64,000 bases of DNA from Zingiber officinale (lineage: Eukaryota; Streptophyta; Magnoliopsida; Zingiberales; Zingiberaceae): positions 5,319,474 through 5,383,473 of the forward strand of contig NC_056002.1 in the NCBI RefSeq assembly GCF_018446385.1, given 5' to 3'. Under the pieces are notes generated by a model. That model saw nothing but the letters and a program-made list of their open reading frames with translations. It was not told the DNA's origin and made no database searches. A program made the position numbers and the translations under genes. Shown piece after piece: positions 48,785-60,443 of the stretch (position 1 is its first letter; each line of letters starts with the position of its first letter).

Positions 48785-50394
48785 TATATCATTATTATTG
48801 TGTCCTTGCAACAAGTTATCATGCACATTTTTTTAATAATTTACTGTCGATGTTTACTAGCTAAATATATTTTAAATTTACCGTCAATATTTACTAGCTA
48901 AATATTTTTGACTAAATAAATTTAATTTATAATTTATCGAAATTAAAATTGATAAAAAGACAGCTTAGTTAACGAAGGTCATGAAAATATACGATTCTAA
49001 GGTAAAGTCTAGTGTATACAATACTTATATTTACTACTCGAACATATTACATCTATGTCACACAATAATAATTGTTACCGTTGCGTCAATATTTTCTTGG
49101 ATCAAAGTTAAAATTAATTGATAATTTTTTAAAAAATAGTAATTAAAATTTATATTAATAATATTATAATAATTTATTACTCTCAAATTAATTAATATAA
49201 AATATTTTTAATTTTTTAAATTTTACTAATAAAAAAATAAAGTTCCACATAAGATAAAGTTATATTATTATACCTAGGAAGTCATGGTTAAGACTGCCCT
49301 GACTTTTAATAGATGTAGAATGGAGAGATCTATCAAAATAGTTAATCCGGAGATCAAATCCTATATATGATAGACTTGTATTCATTCAGCCATAGATAAT
49401 AACAGTACGGATTATCTATTATAATAATAATAATAATAATAATCCTATATAAGCATAAGTTATGATTCTATATGACATATACCAGGATAAAATCAAACAG
49501 AAAATACTACAAAAAGTGTGATCTGGTTCTGGTTGGCCACCAAACGATCTCGGGCCATTACAAGCACCGAAAGCCAGCGCTTTCTCCTTCTTTACACTTT
49601 GTGGTTGCCAAAGTTAATTTGTGCATAACTTGCAGGGAAAACGACAGGCATGGAGTTGTCCCACCGAGAAAGAAAGAAAGAAAAATGATCTGGCTGGAAT
49701 CATAAGTATCTGAGATAGAGAACGAACGAGTGATCACAACTCAGGCACTAACATGACCCACAAGAAGATATTTATTATTATTATTATTATTATTATTCTT
49801 TTTATTTGGTGCATGGGATTCCTACATTTGAACGAACGAACGAACGAACGAACGAATGAATGGAAGGTGAGTGAAAGGTTCCTTTCTCTGATTATATATA
49901 CTTGTGCCACTACTTTTGGCTGCTGCAGTGCAGTTCCCTTGCAGTCATTCTCAGTTGCAGTGCTTCTGCATGAGCTAGCAGCTAGCCATGATGCCAGTTG
50001 GAGGAATCCTATGCTTTTGTTCTCCATTGCTAGCTCTGGCTTCCTCATCCAGAACGCTGCAGCTTTTTTACTTAGCTCCATCCTAATCTGATCCTCCTGA
50101 AAATCCCTCTTTTTGCTTTTACTTTTGACCAAAAGCTACGAAGAGGTCAGTAACGAGGAAGGGAAAACATCGTTAAGTGACTTGATTCCCAGTTGCATTC
50201 ATTCTTCGCTTCTGCTCTTGAACCCTTTTACTCTCACTCATAATTCAAAGGCTGTAAATGCAATTCTACTTCACCTTTTCTATATATAATGGGGGTCCGA
50301 TAATGCCAGAAAATCAATGATCAAAGGACGTGTCAGTCAACAATTAAGGGAAAGTAGTAGTTCAGCTTTCTCATTTCACCCTCTATATAATTTT
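48785..50394. other. Intergenic with microsatellites
   Basis: AT-rich to about 49450. It contains (TAA)n at 49421-49444, (ATT)n at 49772-49797 and (GAAC)n at 49830-49856. The open frames around 49734-50132 run through these microsatellites on both strands and have no recognised domain. A TATA-like tctatatataatg lies near 50280 without an identifiable gene after it. Confidence 0.5.
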
Positions 50395-51320
50395 CGATCG
50401 GTCACAGACAGGTCGGATCCCAGGACTGAGCCCGCGCCGGGATTTTAACTAATTTCTAACTGGATATCTACTGCCAGTTTATTCAAGCTCAGTCTCTACA
50501 TATGACCCTAACACATATGTCGGACAATCCCCGATGGGCTCTGCCCCAGTTCGGTCATGCAGGCTTAGTACTCGGTCATAGTTTCAAATGATTTTCGACC
50601 GATTCCGCACAACTCATTCTCTTCATCTCGATCAGGCATAGACCCTTGATAGCCCCTAGCCAGCTGCATACGAGTCAGGGCATCAAGGCTTAGTCCTTGC
50701 ATCGCATTTGAGCAATCAGCTGAAGTTGTCTATGGATGAACCTTGGCAGGACAAATAATACTAAGCGACAACAATGTCAGAGAATCGTAATCTTCTGTCA
50801 GCGAATAACTACCATGAGTCAAGGAATATTCTAATGTTCTGCCATACACTAAGAGTGGAACCTTCCTACCAATGGGACTCTATCGGACATCTTCTCTCAC
50901 CCGACACGTCCTAACAACTGACATTCTCTGGCAGTGTGTAGGCTCAAAATGCAAGCAGAATTATATAAAAAGGAAGGTCCTCTTCATTGACTAGGTATGC
51001 ATACATCCACACGTATCTTCAGTAGTTCCTTTTTCTTCCTTCCTTCGTACACTGCTTCTCCGGAAAAATGACCTGACTTAAGTATTGGAGGGCTTACGCC
51101 AGGGACTTCTTCCATGGTTTTTAGTTTTTAACGCTCCTTGTGCTTGTCTGTGTGTGTGCACGACCCAAGTACCACCAGTTCCATTATCACAGGTCTCTGG
51201 TTCCACATGGGGGTTCAAGTTTCCGACACACACATATAAAGTGTGACAAAGTTGTTGCTCCGTCAACGCTGATGTCATCTTTATCGATCTTCGTTCCACT
51301 CAACTTCCGGACAGGATTAA
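50395..51320 (+). repeat. Tat-type LTR remnant
   Basis: It contains a TATA-like attatataaaaagg near 50960, then cctgacttaagtattggagggcttacgcc. The latter parallels the acttgagcgtcggag(t/g)gcc block that marks the Tat LTRs elsewhere in the window (in reverse at 16925 and 26720). Clear LTR ends were not found. Confidence 0.5.
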
Positions 51321-52003
51321 TATATAATGGATTATAATTTAAATTTTTTTATGGTTAAAAGTAAATTGTATGATATTTGTCAATGATCCGACCCGTTTAG
51401 CTAAATGGGTCGATTCATTTATAAATGAATTACGTGTGAGTCATAAATTTTGATTCTTGACTAACTTATTGAGTTCGAATTTGCTAGCTGTGTTTGTGAG
51501 TGAACAATTATATTTGTTGGCTATATTAGAGACATAAGGTTAGACTAAATCAGAAAATATACCTAATATATAATAGATCAGTTATTCATTTTTCTTTCTT
51601 TTTAAATTTTCTCCCGTGCTCACAAAAGTCGATTAGATTAAAAAAATAAAAAGAAACAAAATAACATTTCCTTACCAAAAAAAGAAAAAATAAATAAAGT
51701 ACTAGTATACAATTACAACTTGAAAAACACAAACACTTGCAATCTTGTGACATGCTGCATTGCACTATACCTCATGGGTCGACGGCAGTCTGCACATGCC
51801 TAGCAGTACTTCTTTTTTTTTTTTCTTTTTAACACCTCTATTCATCCTTTTTCATAGTTCACTAACATAATACTCATTAAAAAAAATTTATAAAATTGTG
51901 ACTCGATTCTTATATATTTAAAAAAACTAAGAAAGTATGCTTTCATTATACCATTGCCCGGGAGCATGCATGTACTTAATTGAACTAGGTCTAATGTATA
52001 ACT

Positions 52004-52047
52004 TGATACGACGAAGGAGATAGAGCTCTCTAAGGAATTGTCAAAGT

Positions 52048-52091
<44 letters not shown>

Positions 52092-52940
52092 TGAGGTGAC
52101 GATCAAAGTCAAAGAGGGGTCCATACTAAAGGTCGGCATGGGCGTATGACTCAACTGAATATTTCAATCGATCAAATCTTTGGTCCGATTGAATTCCCAA
52201 GTCTGCCCGGCTCAACGGAATCTCGAATTAAGTCCTCAGAAGGGCCGTTGATCGGACCTTTTGCTTGATCGGATCTAGATTTCACTTGACTTAACAGAAT
52301 CTCGAGCAGAGTCCTTAGAAGGGCCGCCAATCAAACGTTTTGCTCAATCGGATTCCGAATCTGTCCGATTCCATGGAATCTCGAGCCAAGTCCTTAGAAG
52401 GATCGTCGATCGGACCTTTTAACTGATTGAATCCAGAGTCCACCTAGGTCGATAGAATTCCAAACCGAATTCTCAAAAGGGCTGAATCCTCAAAAGAGAT
52501 GAGTTCTCTTGAGGATGATCAACACCGTTTAGCTGATCTGATCCTATTCAAGAACAAGGTTCAAATGGATGTTAAAGGGGACTCAGCCGACCTATTATCA
52601 TAGTGCATTAATGACCTATTAGCGCAACATTCTTTTTTTGCGTCTTATATAACTGTTGTCAGAAAATCCGGAAAAGATTCCCCATACAAGTTGTACACAG
52701 GAAGCTAGACTCTGCTAGCGGGTCTATTATAGAAAAGATGTAAGGATCCCATAATGGTTGGTTCTATTTTGGTAATACATCAAGATTCGTGCAAAGAGGA
52801 AAAGTAAGACTATATAATAGAGTCTCCACCTACCTACATAGGTACATGGGGTTTTATTAGCAGGATTCATTCTTCTTCATTACTATTCTTCATCTTCTCG
52901 TCCACCGTTTACCTGACTTGAGCGTCGGAGTGCCTATATC
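52004..52940 (+). repeat. Tat-type LTR, truncated
   Basis: Starts TGATACGACGAAGG in line with the start of the solo LTR at 54318. It carries the TATA-like ctatataatagag near 52811 and ends in cctgacttgagcgtcggagtgcc just before unrelated sequence. The last ~170 bases are missing compared with the copy at 54318-55409. Confidence 0.75.
52049..52086. repeat. Poly-A tract, 38 bases
   Basis: An uninterrupted run of A. The duplicated copy has only 14 A at 54361-54374, so this site varies in length. It lies near the start of an LTR, not at the end of a retrotransposed transcript. Confidence 0.9.
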
Positions 52941-52944
52941 AGGT

Positions 52945-53324
52945 TGGTTCTATTTTTCCAGCTTCTTTCTTCTTCTTTTCAGCTTCCGAAGTTATGATTA
53001 CTTGGGTGATTGTGGCCAACCAAAATAGGGCTCACTCGGACCCAATTCCGATCTTTTCATCGAGCAGGCTTCCGTCGTAGCTTCTCGTCCTTCGAACGTC
53101 ACGCACATTCTTCTTGTCCATCGGAATACTCTTCCATAGCTCTTTCGTTCTTCGGACGCACCGAGCCCGTCTGCTCCCTTCCTTTACCGTGCTTCTCGCT
53201 AGCTGCGTCTTCTGCTTGACTTCCCGCGCTCCTAAGCTCCTGCACACTTAGACACAGGGATCAAAACCAGACAGGACCTAACCTAACTTGGTTGATCACA
53301 TCAAAACAACTATGGGGTCTAACA
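52945..53324. repeat. Sirevirus-like LTR fragment
   Basis: Shares the ttctcgtcc(t)tcg, cttcttgtccatcgg and cacacttagacaca(a)gg(g)atcaaa blocks with the LTRs at 29314-30249 and 32320-33283, in the same direction. It ends gggtctaaca exactly where copy 2 of the 2.3-kb duplication begins. Confidence 0.65.
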
Positions 53325-55240
53325 ATGCGCACATCCACATGTATCTTTAGCAATTCCTTGTTCTTGCTTTGTATCACTGCTTCCTCAGGAAAAGGACCTA
53401 GCTTAAGTGTTGGAGGGTTTGCGCCAGGAACCCCTTCCTTAGTTTTTTGTCTCTAACGCTTCGTGTGCTTGTCTTGGTGTGTGCAGGACCCAAGTACCAC
53501 CAGTTCGTTATCACAGGCCTCTGATTCCACATGGGGGTCCAAGTTTCCGACGCACACATATAAGGTGTGTGTCAAAGTTGTCGCTCCGTCAACGCCGACG
53601 CCACCTTCATCGGTCTTCGTTCGACTCATCTTCCGAACAAGATTAATATATAATGGATTATAATTTACATTTTTATATGGCTAAAAATAATTTGTATATG
53701 ATATTTCTCAATGATCCGACCCGTTTAGCTAAATGGGTCGATTCATTTATAAATGAATTGCGTGTGAGTCATAAATTTTGATTTTTGACTAACTTACTGA
53801 GTTCGAATTTGTTAGCGTGTTTGTGAGTAAACACTTTTGGCTATATTAGAGACATAAGTTAGACTAAATCCGAAAATATACCTAATATATAATAGATCAG
53901 CTATTCATTTTTCTTTCTCTTTAAATTTCCTCCCGTGCTCACAAAAGTCGATTAGATTAAAAAAATAAAAAGAAACAAAATAACATTTCCTTACCAAAAA
54001 AAGGAAAAAAATAAAATAAAGTACTAGTATACAATTACAACTTGAAAAACACAAGCACTTGCAATCCTGTGACATGCTGCATTGCACTATACCTAGCAGA
54101 CTGCACATGCCTAGCAGTACTTTTTTTTTTTTTCTTTTTAACACCTTAGGTCGATTAATCCTTTTTCATAGTTCACTAACATAATACTCATTAAAAAAAA
54201 TTTATAAAATTGAAACTCGATTGTTAGATATTTAGAAAAAATAAGAAAGTATTCTTTGATTATACCATTGCCTGGGAGCAAGCATGTACTTAATTGAACT
54301 AGGTCTAATGTGTAACCTGATAACTAAGGAGGTAGAGCTCTCAAGGAAGGGGTTAAAGTAAAAAAAAAAAAAAACTAGTTGAAGTGACGGTCAAAATCAA
54401 GGAGGGATCCACACTAAAGGTCGGCATGGATGTATGACTCAACCGAATATTTCAGTCTATCAAATCTCTGGTCTGATTGAATTCCCAAGTTTGTCCGACT
54501 CAACGAAATCTCGAACTAAGTCCTTAGAAGGGCCGCTAATCGGACCTTTTGCTTGATCGGATCTAGATTCCACTTGACTCAACAGAATCCCGAGCAGAGT
54601 CTGTAGAAGGGCTGTCAATCAAACCTTTTGCTCAATCGGATTCTGAATCTACCCAGTTCAATGGAATCCTTAGCCAAGTCCTTAGAAGGGTCGTCGATCA
54701 AATCTTTTAACTGATTGAATCCAGAGTCCACCTAGCTCAATAGAATTCTGAACCGAATTCTCAGAAGGGCCGAGTCCTCAAAAGAGCTGAGTTCTCTTGG
54801 GGGCTAAGTCCTCAAGATGATCAACATTGTTTAGTTGATCCGACCCCATTCAAGAACAAGATCCAAATGGACGTTAAAGGGGACTCAGCCGACCTGTTAT
54901 CATAGTGCATTAATGACCTATTAGTTCAACATTCCTTTTTTGCGTCTTGTATAATTGTTGTCAGAAAATTATGGGAATATTCCCTATACAAGTTGTACAC
55001 GGGAAGCTTCTACCCTGCCAACAAGTCTACTATAGAAAAGATGTCAGAATGTCATAATAGTCGGTTCTATTTTGATAATGCATCTAGATTCGTGCAAAGA
55101 AGAAAAGTAAGACTATATAATAGAGTCTCCACCTACTGACACAGGTACACGAGATTTTATTAGCAGAATTCATTCTTCTTCGTTACTATTCTTCATCATC
55201 TCGTCCACCGTTTATCTGACTTGAGCGTTGGAGTGTTTGT
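53325..55240 (+). repeat. 2.3-kb direct duplication, copy 2
   Basis: Partner of 50997-52940. Its right part is the solo LTR at 54318-55409, which here is complete. Confidence 0.85.
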
Positions 55241-55409
55241 GTCGAAACCCTTTCCTAGTCCGGTGACTGGCGTTTTTTTTCCTCTAGTTTTTCTCTCTGA
55301 TACACAGGTTCGATAGTTGTGCTAGGTCCTTGTTTCTTAGAGTCTCTTCATGGTCAAATATCGATGTCACGTAGCCAATACGCCATCTCCCTGATTCCAG
55401 ACATGATCA
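54318..55409 (+). mobile_element. Tat-type solo LTR
   Basis: Starts TGATAACTAAGG and ends ACATGATCA. It is flanked by a perfect TAACC duplication (54313-54317 and 55410-55414). A TATA-like TATATAA at 55114-55120 precedes the cttgagcgttggagtg block. The LTR at 59112-60396 has the same plan and the same ccagacatgatca end. Confidence 0.85.
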
Positions 55410-55414
55410 TAACC

Positions 55415-56825
55415 TAATTAAATAGATTATAGAAAACACTTCCTCAACAATAAACTACCCAGCCCTCCTAGTTGGCAGCACATGCTACTAGATAATTTAG
55501 TCTCTATAACACAACATACTTACCAAATCATCCCCAACATTGAAAATCCTTCTTTTTACAAAAGCATCTATATGCCTAAAAAACTTAATCACAAGTGAAT
55601 TGTAACTAACTCATCTAATCCTATAAAAATTAAAATTCTTCCATTAGTACTTAATTATAGCTTGCTTCATGAGCCAACACAAGAACACCAAACCGTCCTT
55701 GTGTCCCCCTTCTTGGCCATGCAAAGACTTGGTCCTTGTGCTCCCACATGAACCGCCACAGCACTCTTCACCAAGCCTTGCATCCATTGGATCACTCTCA
55801 AGACACTTCGCTATCAACACCAGTCCTTTAATTGCAAGCTCATCATTTCAGGCCTTATCTTGTGTATGATCTGTCAACTTCTTGCGTTCGGACTCATTTG
55901 TTTGGACTGTATAGGGACCTCCAATTGTTCTAAATTTTTAAGCGCCAAGAGAAGATGAACCTACGTTGAAGTAAATTAATTATGAACATGGTTGAGTAAC
56001 TTAAGGTGAATTCGATCGCCGCATTGAATGAAAATAAGCAGAAAGAACTAGGAAAATGATGGTTGAGTGATTACCAAGTATAGAGGGGATGCATGAGTGG
56101 ACTGAATGATGTGTGAGCCACCCAATTCTGACTCTTGGAGGGGTGCAAGGAATTGTGTTCCCTTGAGCTGTATCTTTGACTCTGTTCCTCCTTGAACTTT
56201 TGCAAGCTTCGCAATTAATTGTCTGGTACTCCTTGCAATTGAACCGTTTGCAGAACAGAAACTCTGAAGCTACAAGTAATTACAATTTCTACAAAAGTGT
56301 TCCTGTGGAAGTTAATGTCTACTCTCGTCCTTGATGTTCGTCTTCTCCTAGTAATCACTCAGGTAAGGAGAAAAGTCTAGAGACGGGATGAAAATCCAAT
56401 CGACTGTAAATTTTCAGCAATGGTTTCTCATGGAGTCACATGATCTGACACTGGCACTTGTTTCTACATGTCTAAGAAATCGAGTACTGTCGGGAGATGC
56501 TTTTTTACTCTCCCAGAAACACCTTTTCTGTGCCTAGTTTTCATGAATTCAACTGTTCAATGATCAAGTTTCTGCAGTATATTCCCACGTATAAGCACAG
56601 ATTTAAAGTCGACCATCTTTTTAGATCTCAAGAATGGAAAGATCTACAAGCATCAAAGATGTTTTTTTTTATTTATTTCCTTACGAAGTCCCTCTCTCAC
56701 AAGAAGTGACATTTTCCTACCTACATCAATGGCTTAAAACTCCGAAGATAAGTTTGCAAAACAATGTAATAAATATAACCAGTGTCAATGCAGCAGTAAT
56801 TTTCACAATTCACCATGAATGGAGA
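55415..56825. other. Intergenic, 3' side of the HD-Zip gene
   Basis: No gene recognised. The end near 56825 probably includes the 3' untranslated region of the HD-Zip gene. The open frames at 55669-55869 and 56497-56942 show no known domain; the last overlaps the HD-Zip C-terminal exon in antisense. Confidence 0.45.
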
Positions 56826-57934
56826 CTAATGGAAGCTGTGGTGGTCTGGCCATGGCCAGAATACAGATTGATCTCCCATGTTGCAGAGCAAGTTGCCGAA
56901 GCAGGTTTCTGGGGCATCGTTCTCAACCTTCGGGCTCTGTAACTCTGGCTTGCAGGAGTGGTGCAGGAACTGGTCTATCTCAGGTTGATTGAGTGATTGC
57001 AAGGAAGGCAAAATTGGGTGAGGAGGCAGTCGGTTTTCGACGACCGGTTTTCTCGAGATGTCCAAGTTGATCTCTGAGCTGTTCTCACTTCTATTGCTGC
57101 AAGAACCTTCAGTTTCCTTGTTGAGATTGATGGTGAGGTCGGGTGTTTCTCTGCCTCTGAGTGCCAAAATCTGCACAATCAACTCTTCTTTTGAGTAAAA
57201 AGTGTTTTTTTTTTCAAAAAAAAAAGAAGGATTTTTCAGATCATGATTAGCCTAATCATCATGGGAAGTTCCACCAATCCACAAGAAGGAATCTTCCTCA
57301 AAAGACTCAAACTAAAACATATATATGCATGAGAAAATTAGAAGTGGGAAAGCAATTAAAAGTTGTACCTCAGCTTGAAGCTTCTTGTTTTGAACAAGAA
57401 GGGAGTCATTTTCTGCCCTGATAGCTTCAAACTGCCTCTTGAGCACATCATAGTCCTTTTCCAATTGCTTGGTCTTCCACCTCGCCCTCCGGTTCTGGAA
57501 CCAAATGGCTACCTGCCTGGGCCGCAGGCCGAGTGCCTTGGCCAGCTGCACCTTCCTCTCAGGCTCAAGCTTGTTCCCCAACTCAAAGTTCCTCTCCAAT
57601 GTCCTCACTTGCTCTATGTTCAGCCTCTTCTTCTTCTCCCCCACCGCCGACCCGTCGTCCGACAACTCATCCTCATTCAGCATCTCATCATAGGACATAC
57701 ACCTCTTCCCCAGCAACGGACTCATCCCTGTAATCATCAGAGACAACAAATTCAAGCCTCTTGAAAATTATCAAATTGTGGTCACAAATTACAAGCACCT
57801 TGAAGATTGGGTGAAAGGAAGGAATTGGAAGGGGGGACGAGGTGACTGTCTTCCTCATAGGGAGTCTGCATTTGGAACAAGAAGTTTGAGGGGAAGGAGG
57901 AGGAGGAGGAGGAGGCCATTCCATTGCAGGCCAT
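56826..57934 (-). CDS. HD-Zip class I transcription factor, ATHB13/23 type, 3 exons
   Basis: CDS is join(57799..57934, 57369..57727, 56826..57170) on the minus strand, 279 residues, with GT-AG introns and agreeing phases. The N terminus reads [10 protein letters not shown], then [16 protein letters not shown]. The homeodomain spans about 77-132 ([19 protein letters not shown] to [15 protein letters not shown]). The adjoining leucine zipper has heptad residues Leu134, Leu141, Ile148, Leu155 and Leu162. The tail contains [16 protein letters not shown] and ends [11 protein letters not shown], an aromatic activation-type end. These tail motifs are shared with Arabidopsis ATHB13/ATHB23 and rice HOX21/HOX23. 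Class I proteins dimerise on CAATNATTG-like sites and tune growth under stress and light cues. The start fits the family N terminus. Upstream ATGs exist in the leader. Confidence 0.95.
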
Positions 57935-58197
57935 CTGCTCCTACACAAGAGAGGAAGATGAGTCACCAAACCGGAGACATGGTTTGAGACTGAAACAAAA
58001 GAAGGATGATGATGTGCTTCAGTTATAAGCTGCAAGGGGACTTCAATTAAACTTGAGAGCATGTAAAACTAGTAATTGTTCATTTCAGCATGGTGTTTCC
58101 TTTCAAATGATTGATTCAGCTTTTCTTAATAATAATCATTAATTACTACGAATTGAAATAACCTTTTATCGCACAAGACCTTGTGTTTTCCTGAGGC

Positions 58198-58205
58198 TAT
58201 TTATA
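58198..58205 (-). promoter_or_regulatory. TATA box of the HD-Zip gene
   Basis: The minus strand reads cagctataaatagcctc, about 265 bases upstream of the ATG. This would give a leader of roughly 230 bases, possibly with an intron (a polypyrimidine-cag site lies near 57990). Confidence 0.6.
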
Positions 58206-59106
58206 GCTGAAAACTACTACTCATTGTTAATTAGTCTACAAAATCTACGGTCTAATCACGTCCTGATTAAACATCACATCAAGAAGGATGGACATTTCTA
58301 GTTTAATAAATAAATAAATAATAAACACAATTAGTGGAAGAAGAAAAGAAAAACTTTTTCCCAGGGAAATAAAAATAATGCAAGATGAGTGCCTCTGCTT
58401 GCCTGGTTCTTTCCTTGCAATGAGATGCTGACAGATGGATGCATTATTTTTATTGACAGAAATGAAGCAGTATATTTATATATGCTGTGGGTTGATAAGT
58501 CATAAGTGGGCATGTTGCAGCAGAACATGCAAAGAGAAACGACTATTAAGATTCTGCTTGCGTTTGTTAACCCTGGCTCGAATTTAAAACTCAACAAGGT
58601 GAAAAAGTAATTGAAAATTGGTATGAACAGAATGGAAAACTCGCAGATTTTTTTTTTTATCAAAATCATACACGAATAAGATAAGGATTGGAAGGTGGCA
58701 CGGAAGAAGAGGAAGAAAAGGCAGGAATCCAGGGATGGGTCCTGAATTAAAAGTGGGCAGTGGTTTTGCTACCTAATACACATGCAGCAGATTTCAATAC
58801 CACACTCACACCCTGGAGGCCATGTAACAACCAAACTCCAAGAGAGATGGATGCTATTTTTATACTGTTTCTTTTGTGGCTCTTTTGGTGCCAAATTGCC
58901 TTTGCTTTGCCGCCTTGCACTGTCTCGGTTCATCTTTTTGTTTTTAAAAAATCCCTCCGTGACAGGCGCTGCGAGTTCTCGCAACTCCATGTTTCGACAT
59001 TTCTAAGGAGACTGTAAATTTTTCTAATTCTACTTGAAAGAAATGTGAGCAGAGCATTGTGATTAGCATTATGTTAACAGTGATTACCTTAATTATTGAA
59101 TCTATC
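58206..59106. other. HD-Zip upstream region
   Basis: Likely promoter DNA of the minus-strand HD-Zip gene, with AT-rich stretches such as (AAAT)n near 58305-58322. No other gene was recognised; open frames at 58331-59017 have no known domain. Confidence 0.45.
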
Positions 59107-59111
59107 TTATA

Positions 59112-60396
59112 TGACCGATAAAGTGAGACCTTCTAAGTTGGGTTTGATGTCAAAAAAGTCGATTAATGTGACGGTCCAAGTTAAGGAGTCAACCCTCTAA
59201 ACTAGCACGGTCGCATATCTTGGTCGATTAATTGGGCAGGCTGGTTGGATCACTGGTCCGATCGGATCCCAAGTCCTCTAGAGTTAGTGAAACATTAGGT
59301 CATATCAGTGCTATGCCGAAATGAGTCAAGTGTCACCACCGAGTACTCTGATTGATCGGACCAAAGGTGCGATCGGACATGCTAGACACCTCACTACGGA
59401 CTCTATATTCAAACGTAGTGGATGAATGCAAGATGAACCGTCGACATTAGAATCCCCGACATAATGTCTGATCGGACATCTTGTTCGAACGGACATCTTG
59501 TCCGAGCGGATGCTGAATCTCCAACATAAACCTAGATGAAATTAGAGTCGGTCGGACCTATATGGCTCATCACCCCACTTTGCAGAGGTACGGTTCTTAG
59601 CATACAGTCGGTTAACTCCAACGTCGATTGAACCTACGGGGATCAATTCCCCACTTCGCAGAGGCAGGGCTCCCAGTTTACAGTCAGTCAACCCCAAAGT
59701 TGGTCGAACTTATGAGCCTCAGCTCCCCACTTCACAGAGACAGGGCTCCAAGTCTACAGTCTGTCTACCCCATGGTCGGTCAGACATACGGAGTCTAGCT
59801 CTCAACTTCTCCAATACAAGGTTCTCAACATATATCCGGTTGGCCATAGAGTCGGTCAGACTCCTTCTAGAAGAAAATATTATCAGAAAATCACAACAAC
59901 ATGTGAAAGAATAACAACTACTTAACAGAAAATATTCTACCATTCTGATATATACATGCAACGAAACCTTCTTCCGACCATGGGAAGGCTACCGTACATC
60001 CTCTACCACCCAACATCCTCTGACACCGTACATTCTCTGTCGCCTCATTAATGCGGAGGATATGAGAGGTGGTATAACAAGGGGGTCCTCTTTAATGGTC
60101 AGGTACGTTTTGACACGCAGAAACATCCATGCATACGCGCACATATGGATGGGCACATTGTTCTACTATTCAGCTGTTCATCTTCTTCTCTATTTCGTTC
60201 GGCTACTGTTCTGACTTAAGCATCGGAGTGTCTACGCCAGGGACCCCCTCCCTGGCCCGGTAACTAACGCTTTCTCCTCCCAGTTCCTGTTTTTCCTGTG
60301 TTGATTAGTCCACGTCATCAAGGTCGTCGTCTTCTCGTGGTCAACATTAGAGCCACTTAGTCAACACACCATCTTCCTCTCTTTCAGACATGATCA
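59112..60396 (+). repeat. 5' LTR of Tat-3
   Basis: Starts TGACCGATAAAG and ends CAGACATGATCA. It has the cttaagcatcggagtgtctacgccaggg and ccctggcccggt blocks of the family and the gtgacggtccaag start shared with the LTRs at 52004 and 54318. The following bases are an eroded primer binding site. Confidence 0.75.
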
Positions 60397-60443
60397 AATT
60401 TAACGTCCTCTATAGAAATTTCGTTTGAACCTGAAATGTGGAG

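Larger units (their letters stand above)
50997..52940 (+). repeat. 2.3-kb direct duplication, copy 1
   Basis: Aligns with 53325-55240 over nearly its whole length at an offset of about 2.3 kb. Matches include tccacatgggggttcaagttt, attaatatataatggattataat and the poly-A region. The copy ends inside an LTR at about 52940. Confidence 0.85.

Noticed and set aside
49734-50132. Overlapping ORFs on both strands with Ile/Phe and Asn/Glu runs
   Set aside because: The frames run through (ATT)n and (GAAC)n microsatellites, which keep frames open; no domain was seen. I also looked for a microRNA-like hairpin near 49920-50010 but recognised no known mature sequence.
57778-57987. Plus-strand Arg-rich ORF opposite the HD-Zip first exon
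   Set aside because: The Arg run is the complement of the Ser-encoding TCC repeats in the HD-Zip N terminus; it is an antisense shadow.
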